NCBI GenBank assembly: GCA_946885915.1 | Contig: CAMPHF010000006.1 | Location: 141,208-205,207 of the forward strand | Direction of reading: 5' to 3' | Origin: an uncultured Idiomarina sp. | GTDB lineage: Bacteria; Pseudomonadota; Gammaproteobacteria; Enterobacterales; Alteromonadaceae | Length of the DNA: 64,000 nucleotides | Part shown: in pieces, positions 43,634-50,324 of the stretch | Numbering within the stretch: position 1 is the first letter of the stretch | Layout of the letters: every line of letters begins with the position of its first letter | Position numbers and translations under genes: made by a program | Notes under the pieces: generated by a model | Told to the model about the DNA's origin: nothing | Databases searched by the model: none | What the model saw: the letters and a program-made list of their open reading frames with translations, nothing else

Positions 43634-44464
43634 TTATTTGCGGCGGTAGATAATGCCGGGATTGCAGCGAACCATGTCAAAATCTTCGCTGATACCGGAA
43701 ATAGACTCTGAGGCACCTAAGAATAAGTAACCTTCAGGATTTAAGGACTGTTTGAATTGCGCCAAAATTTTTCGCTTTAAATCAGGCGCGAAGTAAATAA
43801 GTACGTTACGACAAAAAATGATGTCGAACTTACCGAGCAACGAATAACTATCGAGCAAGTTCAAATGCCGAAACTGCACCAACTTGCGAACTTCGTCTTT
43901 TAACCGCGCTTGACCTTCATCAGCATTCACGAAGAACTTCTGCCGCCGCTCCATCGATAATCCGCGAGCTAACGACAGTTTGTCGTATAAGGCTTCTTTC
44001 GACTGCTCCAGCACTTTATTGGAAATATCAGTGCCGATAATTTGAATACCGCCTGGCAACGCCCCCGGATTCTTCGCTTTGAATTCCAAGTAAGTCATCG
44101 CAATGGAATAAGGTTCTTGTCCGGAAGAGCTGGCGGACGACCAAATTTTCAGCGGTGTGCGCTGATTTTTATACTCAGGAAATACCCGGTTAAAGAGTAA
44201 TTCGAAGGGATAGGTATCACGAAACCAGAGCGTTTCATTCGTTGTCATGGCGTCGATGACGGCCGAACGAATGGCGCGCTCACTAATTTGCATCGAACGT
44301 TGCACGAGTTCCGCTAAGGTGGCGATACCGAACTTAGCCATTAATGGGCCAAGCCGGCTTTTCACCAGATATAATTTATTGTCGCCCAGCACTATCCCGC
44401 ACTGACGCTCCAGAAATTCGCGAAACTCGTTGTAGGATCTACTGTCTAGGTCTTTTTCCGACAC
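43634..44464 (-). CDS. cheR: Chemotaxis protein methyltransferase CheR
   Basis: CheR methylates glutamates of chemoreceptors with SAM. The 276-residue protein contains DAMTTNETLWFRDTYPFELLF, WSSASSSGQEPYSIAMTYLEF (SAM site), IIGTDISNKVLEQSKEALY and FDIIFCRNVLIYFAPDLKRKIL. The start codon appears to be GTG at 44464, with only a weak upstream ribosome site. cheV-cheR-flgB order is common in polar-flagellate gammaproteobacteria. Confidence 0.96.
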   Translation of the reverse strand: MSEKDLDSRSYNEFREFLERQCGIVLGDNKLYLVKSRLGPLMAKFGIATLAELVQRSMQISERAIRSAVIDAMTTNETLWFRDTYPFELLFNRVFPEYKNQRTPLKIWSSASSSGQEPYSIAMTYLEFKAKNPGALPGGIQIIGTDISNKVLEQSKEALYDKLSLARGLSMERRQKFFVNADEGQARLKDEVRKLVQFRHLNLLDSYSLLGKFDIIFCRNVLIYFAPDLKRKILAQFKQSLNPEGYLFLGASESISGISEDFDMVRCNPGIIYRRK

Positions 44465-44489
44465 GGCGTTACAACACTATCCTTATTGA

Positions 44490-45416
44490 CTACTCCACAT
44501 TCAGCCATTTTTTCACGGCTCCGGCAAGCTCATCAGGGTGAAATTTTGCAATAAAATCATCTGCCCCAACTTTCTTTACCATGGCTTGGTTAAAAACGCC
44601 GCTTAATGAAGTGTGCAAAATAACGTGCATTTTATTTAAATCAGGATCGGCTTTTACTTCTGCCGTCAGGGTATAGCCGTCCATCACGGGCATTTCAACG
44701 TCAGAGATCATCAAGGGTACATACTTATGAACGTTGCTACCCAACTCTTCCTTCTTCTGCTTCAACCAATTCAGAGCTTCACGGCCGTCTTTCATGACTT
44801 CCATATTAATGCCCAACGGTTGTAGTGCACGTTTAATTTGGTTGCGTGCCACTGCCGAATCATCAGCAATGACAATCGAAATTTCTTCTTTATTTACATT
44901 CAGCGGGGTGGCGAGTATGTCCTCACTCACATCTGTATTCATTGGGGTAATATCTGACAAAATCCGCTCAACGTCGATAATCTCAACTAGCTCTTCGTCA
45001 ACTTTGGTGACCGCGGTAAGATATGTTTCCCGCCCCATGCCGCGGGGTGGCGGTTTAATGTCTTCCCAATTAATATTGATAATGCGCTCAACGCCACCGA
45101 CTAAAAAGCCCTGCACCGAGCGATTATATTCAGCGATAATAATGAAGCGGTTTTGAATATCGTCAATCGCCGGACCGCCCGTTGCCAAACTCAAATCGAT
45201 TATAGAGATAGCCTGCCCACGAATATGAGCAATGCCTCGCACCATCGAGCTGCGCCTTGGCATAGCGGTTAACTTTGGGCACTGCAGTACTTCGCGAACC
45301 TTAAAAACGTTAATGCCGAAGCGCTGACGCCCGCTCAGTTTAAACAGTAATAGCTCGAGTCGATTCTGTCCTACCAGCTGAGTGCGCTGGTTCACTGAAT
45401 CTAAGATGCCGGCCAT
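44490..45416 (-). CDS. cheV: Chemotaxis coupling protein CheV
   Basis: CheV, 308 residues, joins a CheW domain (about 15-155; FKVREVLQCPKLTAMPRRSSMVRGIAHIRGQAISIIDL) and a response-regulator receiver domain (about 175-305; IVIADDSAVARNQIKRALQ, phospho-acceptor Asp in MISDVEMPVMDGY, and Thr in HTSLSG). It couples chemoreceptors to CheA in a phosphorylation-adjusted way. A GGGAG site precedes the ATG, and a sigma-28 promoter lies upstream. 25 bases before cheR, likely one operon. Confidence 0.96.
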   Translation of the reverse strand: MAGILDSVNQRTQLVGQNRLELLLFKLSGRQRFGINVFKVREVLQCPKLTAMPRRSSMVRGIAHIRGQAISIIDLSLATGGPAIDDIQNRFIIIAEYNRSVQGFLVGGVERIININWEDIKPPPRGMGRETYLTAVTKVDEELVEIIDVERILSDITPMNTDVSEDILATPLNVNKEEISIVIADDSAVARNQIKRALQPLGINMEVMKDGREALNWLKQKKEELGSNVHKYVPLMISDVEMPVMDGYTLTAEVKADPDLNKMHVILHTSLSGVFNQAMVKKVGADDFIAKFHPDELAGAVKKWLNVE

Positions 45417-45446
45417 GTATTTCTCCCGTTGAATTCCGTTTTTCCG

Positions 45447-45474
45447 TTATCGGCATAGCGCTTGCATAGCTTTA
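45447..45474 (-). promoter_or_regulatory. Sigma-28 promoter of cheV-cheR
   Basis: Minus strand TAAAGCTA-N12-GCCGATAA, 31 bases before the cheV ATG. The -10 is the exact FliA consensus. Confidence 0.65.
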
Positions 45475-45579
45475 ACCAAAGCAACGGAATTCGTCGACAA
45501 TTTGACGAACGTTTCAGTTATAACGTGTTTTCAATATGCGTACCACCTTAAAGATAGCGCATATTCAGAGGAAAAGATC

Positions 45580-46296
45580 ATGACAGTCGCCAAACCATCA
45601 CACAAGTTTATTGTACTGACCTCGGGCTTGCTATTGCTTGCTGGCGCAAGCCTAGCTCGTGCGAACGAAGGTAATAGTTACACGCCACAGGCAGTTGCCA
45701 AGCAAGCGGAAGAATTCGTTGCCGGGCAAGTCGTCGCGCCCCCTGACGGTCAAGTAAAAGTTACCGCTGGTGGCATTGATAATCGCGTTCCTCCACGTTA
45801 TTGCGCAGCACCGCTTAACGCAAAGCTCACCCCTAACGCCAATTTATCTCGCTTTGCAACGGTAGAAATTAGTTGTGATGTGGGCCAAACCTGGCGTACT
45901 TATGTGCCGACTCAGATTGAAATTCTGGTACCCGTTGTGGTCAGCAAGCGTCATCTAGGGCCGGGCGATATGCTCACCGAGCGTGATTTAAGTATTGAGT
46001 TGCGCGATATTAGTTCACTGCGCGGCGGCAGCTATCGCAGTATGGAACGAATTGTCGGGGCGCGCGTCAAAGGTCGCATTAGCGCCAATCAAATCGTGTT
46101 AGACCGAGATACATGTGTCGTGTGCGAAGGTGAAGCCGTGACTATTGTTGCCGAACAAGCCGGATTACGTATCACCGCTCAAGGCGTAGCGCTCAATGAC
46201 GGTTTAATTGGTGAATCTGTAGCGGTAAAAAATTCCCGCTCAAACAAGTCGTTACGTGCTACTGTAGCGGCATTGAACGAAGTTAAAGTAAACTAA
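45580..46296 (+). CDS. flgA: P-ring assembly chaperone FlgA
   Basis: FlgA is a periplasmic chaperone for P-ring formation by FlgI. The 238-residue precursor has a signal peptide (KFIVLTSGLLLLAGASLARA) and the C-terminal SAF-like domain: VPVVVSKRHLGPGDMLTERDLSIELRDISSLRGGSY and VGARVKGRISANQIVLDRDTC. The ATG at 45580 follows AGAGGAAAAG and starts just before the signal peptide; the frame extends further upstream without a better start. Divergent from cheV. Confidence 0.93.
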   Translation: MTVAKPSHKFIVLTSGLLLLAGASLARANEGNSYTPQAVAKQAEEFVAGQVVAPPDGQVKVTAGGIDNRVPPRYCAAPLNAKLTPNANLSRFATVEISCDVGQTWRTYVPTQIEILVPVVVSKRHLGPGDMLTERDLSIELRDISSLRGGSYRSMERIVGARVKGRISANQIVLDRDTCVVCEGEAVTIVAEQAGLRITAQGVALNDGLIGESVAVKNSRSNKSLRATVAALNEVKVN

Positions 46297-46328
46297 TCAC
46301 ACCTGCGTAAAACGGACGTGGAAAAAAG

Positions 46329-46355
46329 CGGCAAATATTTGCCGTTTCTTTACAA
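46329..46355 (+). terminator. Terminator after flgA
   Basis: Perfect palindrome CGGCAAAT / ATTTGCCG followed by a T-rich stretch, 33 bases after the flgA stop. It separates flgA from flgM, which has its own promoter. Confidence 0.6.
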
Positions 46356-46362
46356 AAAGCGC

Positions 46363-46389
46363 TAAAGTTCAGGCCATCGCGGCCGATAG
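46363..46389 (+). promoter_or_regulatory. Sigma-28 promoter of flgM
   Basis: TAAAGTTC-N11-GCCGATAG with ideal spacing, 66 bases before the flgM ATG. FliA-driven flgM is the usual negative feedback arrangement. Confidence 0.8.
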
Positions 46390-46455
46390 TAATAGCGTAA
46401 ACGGGAAAATTTCCCAGCACAGCAACACATACGTAGGCAATGAAAGGGCAAACAC

Positions 46456-46785
46456 ATGGCAATTAACAACGTCAATAATAAATCAGCAGTTGATGCGAAG
46501 CAGGTGCAAACTCAGCAGTCGCAACAACAGCAACAAGTTCAACAGCAAGCGCAAGCTCGCACAGCAGCAACGGCGCCTCCGGTTGCTCGCCAAGATGCCG
46601 TATCGATTACGCCGCAAGCGCAACAGTTAAACCAACTTACCCGTAAAGCGGAAAGTGAGTCGGCCGTGAATCAAGAAAAAGTGGAAAAAGTGAAGAAAGC
46701 GCTAGCTAACGGTAGCTACCAAATCGACTTCGAAAATTTAGCGAAGAAACTCGCTGAATTTGAACAGGATCTATTTGGCCGTTAA
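46456..46785 (+). CDS. flgM: Anti-sigma-28 factor FlgM
   Basis: FlgM binds and inhibits FliA (sigma-28) until it is exported through the hook. The 109-residue protein has a long Gln/Ala-rich, disordered N-terminal half (VQTQQSQQQQQVQQQAQ) and the conserved FliA-binding C-terminal half: DAVSITPQAQQLNQL, VEKVKKALANGSYQIDFENLAKKLAEFEQDL. Two bases before flgN. Confidence 0.93.
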   Translation: MAINNVNNKSAVDAKQVQTQQSQQQQQVQQQAQARTAATAPPVARQDAVSITPQAQQLNQLTRKAESESAVNQEKVEKVKKALANGSYQIDFENLAKKLAEFEQDLFGR

Positions 46786-46787
46786 TC

Positions 46788-47201
46788 ATGACTGAGACTG
46801 CCCTTTCACTCACGAATTTAACGACCGCAGAGTTACTTGAACGCCTGCAGCAAGCGCTGCAGGCGTTGCTACATTTATTACCACAAGAGCGTGATGCCAT
46901 TGTCCATCACCAGCATCAACGAGTAGCCGAGCTCACGCAGCACAAATCGCAACTACTCGATGACGTACAAGTGCTCGACAACCTGCTAAAGACTCCCGCT
47001 CATGCTGAACAATTAGCGCAGCAACACAGCGAAGCGCTCGCTAATATTGATGCACAACTAGAGCAACTAAAACACGATAGCCAAGTCAATGCACAACTAG
47101 TCGACGTGACCCTGTCGCGTATCGAAAAATTGCGTGAGCTTATTATTCGTACCCACAATAATGACCAAGTGACCTATAACGATAAAGGTCGAATTCGCTA
47201 A
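46788..47201 (+). CDS. flgN: FlgN-family export chaperone
   Basis: A 137-residue, all-helical protein rich in Gln, Leu and His, directly after flgM. FlgN is the export chaperone of FlgK and FlgL. Size, helical character (LLERLQQALQALLHLLPQERDAI near the N terminus) and position agree. Two bases separate it from flgM, so the genes are co-transcribed. Confidence 0.85.
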   Translation: MTETALSLTNLTTAELLERLQQALQALLHLLPQERDAIVHHQHQRVAELTQHKSQLLDDVQVLDNLLKTPAHAEQLAQQHSEALANIDAQLEQLKHDSQVNAQLVDVTLSRIEKLRELIIRTHNNDQVTYNDKGRIR

Positions 47202-47264
47202 AGAAATTCCCCACGCCGCCGTTAATAAAGTAACTGAGTTCAAGTGAATGAAAGGAACTTTCCA

Positions 47265-47729
47265 ATGCGCGGCATTAAACTTCCCATGTTATTCGTCAGC
47301 CTGCTTCTGCTCAATGGCTGCACTACTTTATATGATCAGCAATATGTTGAGTGGGAAACCATTACTCCGGCTGAATTTCCGGTATTAACCGCCGTAGGTT
47401 ACGCGCCATTGCAGCAAGCCGAGAGCCAAACTGCTCAGCATCAGCAGCTGGCGGCTATGCGCGCCTCGAAATTAGATGCCTATCGCGAGTTAGCAGAGCA
47501 AGTTTACGGTCAGCGCATTAGTGGCAATACCGCGGTTGGCGACTGGCTTGTGCAAAACGACCAGTTTGTCGCTTCAGTTGATGGTGTGATCCGTGGCGCC
47601 GAAGTTGTACGCAGCTATCAAACTGGTGGTTTCTATGTCACCGAACTGAAGCTAGATTTCGAACAAGTACATTACTTGTATACCGCGACCAGCCGCCCGC
47701 AACGCGTCAAAGAAGTAATTTACTACTAA
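47265..47729 (+). CDS. flgP: FlgP-like outer-membrane lipoprotein (LPP20 family)
   Basis: A 154-residue lipoprotein of the LPP20/FlgP type. The ATG at 47265 (after AAAGGA) gives a signal peptide with lipobox LLNGCTTL near residue 18. The mature part has AMRASKLDAYRELAEQVYGQRISGNTAVGDW, the family motif, and VRSYQTGGFYVTELKLDFEQVHYLY. In Vibrio, FlgP with FlgO and FlgT supports the outer-membrane H-ring or its assembly. It lies 63 bases after flgN and 57 before flgT. Confidence 0.82.
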   Translation: MRGIKLPMLFVSLLLLNGCTTLYDQQYVEWETITPAEFPVLTAVGYAPLQQAESQTAQHQQLAAMRASKLDAYRELAEQVYGQRISGNTAVGDWLVQNDQFVASVDGVIRGAEVVRSYQTGGFYVTELKLDFEQVHYLYTATSRPQRVKEVIYY

Positions 47730-47786
47730 GCTTGGCACGATTACTGCTTTCTCAGTCATTAGCAATGTAGCGACTGAGAACCTGAT

Positions 47787-48995
47787 ATGCGTAAGGCCGT
47801 CACTTTAACTCTATTCACCCTGCTAAGCGTCATGATTCTGACGCTTAGCACTCCTGCACAAGCTCGTTGGGTAGAAGCCCAAGGCGATGCACTCATTATC
47901 GACGGCGACATTTCTGGCGCTCGCGCTCAAGCCATTGAAACCGCTCTACAACAAGCCCTAATGCTTGCCGGCGGTAACGTCTCTAGCGTTCAGCGCGTTG
48001 TCGATGGGGTAATGCAGAACACTCAAACCGAATGGCGCGGCCAAGGTAATGTCGACCAAGTCGATATCGTTCGCGAGGAAATAAACGGCGACCGTATTTT
48101 CATTACCATTCGCGCCGATATTTGGAATCGCGATGGTAGCTGCCCTTCAAGTGATTATAAAAAAGCCGTCACCATTGCGCCTTTTGAAGTCGCCGAGCGC
48201 AGCCAAGCAGTCTGGGGCCAAGTTTATCGCTTAGGCGAAGTGAGCGCCCAGCGCTTTACCCGCCAGCTCGGCTCGCGCGCGCAAAACCTTACTGTTAAAC
48301 ACACCCTCAAACGTGATGTTGGCGTTCAAGATGCCCTACGCCAGGTAGATTTACAGTATTTGGGGAAAATGGCGCGGGTATTAGGCCAAGAGAATGACAG
48401 CCAATATGTGATCTTTGGCTTATACGATGACTTGTCGGTGCATGTTCGCAGCACCGGTATTCTAGGTGATTTAATTGGAACCTCCTACGCCCGAAATTAT
48501 GCGCTCACCCTGTACTTGTTAGATGCATATAGCGGTGAAATTGTGACCCGTGCGCACATTAATGATGCTGCCAACTGGGATTTTAGCGAGCAACAAGAAG
48601 TTGACGTTGCGGCCAATTACTTTTGGAACTCGCCGTTTGGGCTATCGCTGCAGCAAAGCCTAAATGAACTTGCCACCGGAATTGACGCCAAGCTTCGCTG
48701 TGAACCAGCACGGGGGCGTATCGTGCGTGTGAATGGACAAGAGTTACAGATAAACTTAGGTACGGTGAACGGTGTGAAAGCCGGCGATATGCTACGCGTG
48801 GTTCATGAAGCTAACTTTGTCGACACCAACCAAAACTTCCGTCAGAAGTGGGCGTTAAGCGACTATATTGTGCAAGTTACCCAAGTAAACCAAACCAGCG
48901 CCATTGCTCGTTTACCAACTGACGATTATTTAAGTAACGTACAAATTAACGATTGGGTGGTGCCTGCGGATTCACTGCAAGCCACCACCGAATAA
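47787..48995 (+). CDS. flgT: Flagellar H-ring protein FlgT
   Basis: FlgT, 402 residues, is a periplasmic H-ring component known from Vibrio. A signal peptide (to about residue 27, ending PAQA) precedes RWVEAQGDALIIDGDISGARAQAIETALQQALMLAGGNVSSVQ, the FlgT N-terminal domain. The middle domain has VFGLYDDLSV-like strands, and the C-terminal part (about 310-395) is SH3-like. An H ring is typical of fast polar flagella. Last gene of the plus-strand flagellar group. Confidence 0.88.
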   Translation: MRKAVTLTLFTLLSVMILTLSTPAQARWVEAQGDALIIDGDISGARAQAIETALQQALMLAGGNVSSVQRVVDGVMQNTQTEWRGQGNVDQVDIVREEINGDRIFITIRADIWNRDGSCPSSDYKKAVTIAPFEVAERSQAVWGQVYRLGEVSAQRFTRQLGSRAQNLTVKHTLKRDVGVQDALRQVDLQYLGKMARVLGQENDSQYVIFGLYDDLSVHVRSTGILGDLIGTSYARNYALTLYLLDAYSGEIVTRAHINDAANWDFSEQQEVDVAANYFWNSPFGLSLQQSLNELATGIDAKLRCEPARGRIVRVNGQELQINLGTVNGVKAGDMLRVVHEANFVDTNQNFRQKWALSDYIVQVTQVNQTSAIARLPTDDYLSNVQINDWVVPADSLQATTE

Positions 48996-48996
48996 G

Positions 48997-49407
48997 CTAG
49001 CGACTGGTGACGCTTGCTGCGTGCGGCAAGCATATACCGTCCTTTAATACAGGTCGTGGTTTGGGCAGCATCTCACAGGTCGACATCCGCCCGCTGCTGG
49101 CATGCTCTGCGCGCATCGCATCATTATACTGCTGCAGTCTCTCTGCCAGCGCACCAGCATCTAAGTCACGCTCAGAGTAGACCAAATATTGCGCGGGGCC
49201 TCCACAAGGCCGCACTCCCACTTCAGCCACTTGGCACTGGCCCACATGGTCGGCTTCTTTATGGGCAATTAACCAACTCGGCAACTGCTCGTTGGTAATT
49301 TGTGCCAATGGTGTTTTCGAAGCGGCGGCTGTACTTTGACAGCCACCAAGCACACCACCAACAAATGCAGCGCCACCAAAAATCAATAATGCGGTTACAG
49401 GATGCAT
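48997..49407 (-). CDS. Small putative lipoprotein of unknown function
   Basis: A 136-residue protein I do not recognise. The N terminus has a hydrophobic segment ending in VLGGCQS (residues 19-25), a lipobox, so it should be an envelope lipoprotein. Four further cysteines (VGQCQV, RPCGGP, STCEML, DGICLP) in the mature part suggest two disulfides. A CGGAG site lies upstream. It converges on flgT with a gap of only one base and no evident terminator between them. Function unknown. Confidence 0.7.
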   Translation of the reverse strand: MHPVTALLIFGGAAFVGGVLGGCQSTAAASKTPLAQITNEQLPSWLIAHKEADHVGQCQVAEVGVRPCGGPAQYLVYSERDLDAGALAERLQQYNDAMRAEHASSGRMSTCEMLPKPRPVLKDGICLPHAASVTSR

Positions 49408-49474
49408 AAAAAATCTCCGAGTTCAGTGTATAAGGTATCTAAGCACACTCCGACCTCGAAGGCGAACCCATCTT

Positions 49475-50158
49475 TTAGAAGCGATAACCAATCGACAAGG
49501 TATACACCATAGGATCAATCGTGATATCTGATACTTCACCGGCTGCACCATTCAAATTAAAGGTCGCAGAAGTGTCGATACTGATCCAACGGGCTGCCGC
49601 ATTAAAAATCCACCGCTCACTTAACTGCCAATCAGCGCCAACTTGTGCGGCTAACCCAAAACTGTTATCGAGCGACAAATCCGCAAGACCAGCCTGCTCA
49701 TTGGCGGCGCTAAATTGCTCATCGAAGAATATGGTGTAATTCAAACCAACGCCGATATAAGGACGCACTGTGCTATTCGTATCACCAAAGTGGTAGTTCA
49801 CGCTCAGGGTTGGTGGCAAATGCGTGACGTCACCTAAATTATCGCCGGTGCCTAAGGGGTCGGCCACGCTAAAATTCACGTCGTGCTGAAACGGCGTTGC
49901 GGCAATAGCTTCCAAACTCCAGTTATCGGTTAGGAAGTAAGCAATAGTCGCACTTAACTGAGTGTCGTTTGCCACCGTTACGCCCACACCTAAATCAGCG
50001 CCCACCACAATATTCGATGAGCTGTCTTGTGGCACCACAGAGGTTAAACCGCCGCGCACTAACCAATCACCCGCTTCGTGGGCTTGGGCAAGAGGCATAA
50101 CCGCCAAACTTGATAACACCGCACTAGCAACCGTACCTGCAACAAAAGACTTCTTCAT
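49475..50158 (-). CDS. ompW: OmpW-family outer-membrane protein
   Basis: Eight-stranded beta-barrel outer-membrane protein of the OmpW family, 227 residues from ATG 50158 (GGGGAAG upstream). The signal peptide ends near AQAHEAGDWLVRGGL. Signatures include SIAYFLTDNWSLEAIAATPFQHDV-like sequence, GDVTHLPPTLSVNYHFGD and RPYIGVGLNYTIFF, with C-terminal YRF for barrel insertion. OmpW proteins form narrow hydrophobic channels. No operon partners are evident. Confidence 0.93.
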   Translation of the reverse strand: MKKSFVAGTVASAVLSSLAVMPLAQAHEAGDWLVRGGLTSVVPQDSSSNIVVGADLGVGVTVANDTQLSATIAYFLTDNWSLEAIAATPFQHDVNFSVADPLGTGDNLGDVTHLPPTLSVNYHFGDTNSTVRPYIGVGLNYTIFFDEQFSAANEQAGLADLSLDNSFGLAAQVGADWQLSERWIFNAAARWISIDTSATFNLNGAAGEVSDITIDPMVYTLSIGYRF

Positions 50159-50270
50159 AGCACTTCCCCTTTCAAGGTTTAAATAATGCAATGAAGTGTA
50201 TGGAAAACCTCTAAACGGAATACCAACAGCAGATTAAAAGATGATTAAAAATTTGCGCGAAGCTAGCAAA

Positions 50271-50321
50271 AAAAAGCCCCGCAAGAGCGGGGCTTCAACG
50301 TTGTCCAGGGAGTGGATACGT
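50271..50321. repeat. Shared 3' element with terminator, copy 1
   Basis: A stretch of about 50 bases with a terminator stem AGCCCCGC / GCGGGGCT at 50275-50294, then AACGTT and CCAGGGAGTGGATACGT. It recurs at 56302-56351. Both copies lie directly downstream of a minus-strand TonB receptor gene, with few base changes between them. Confidence 0.8.
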
Positions 50322-50324
50322 TTA

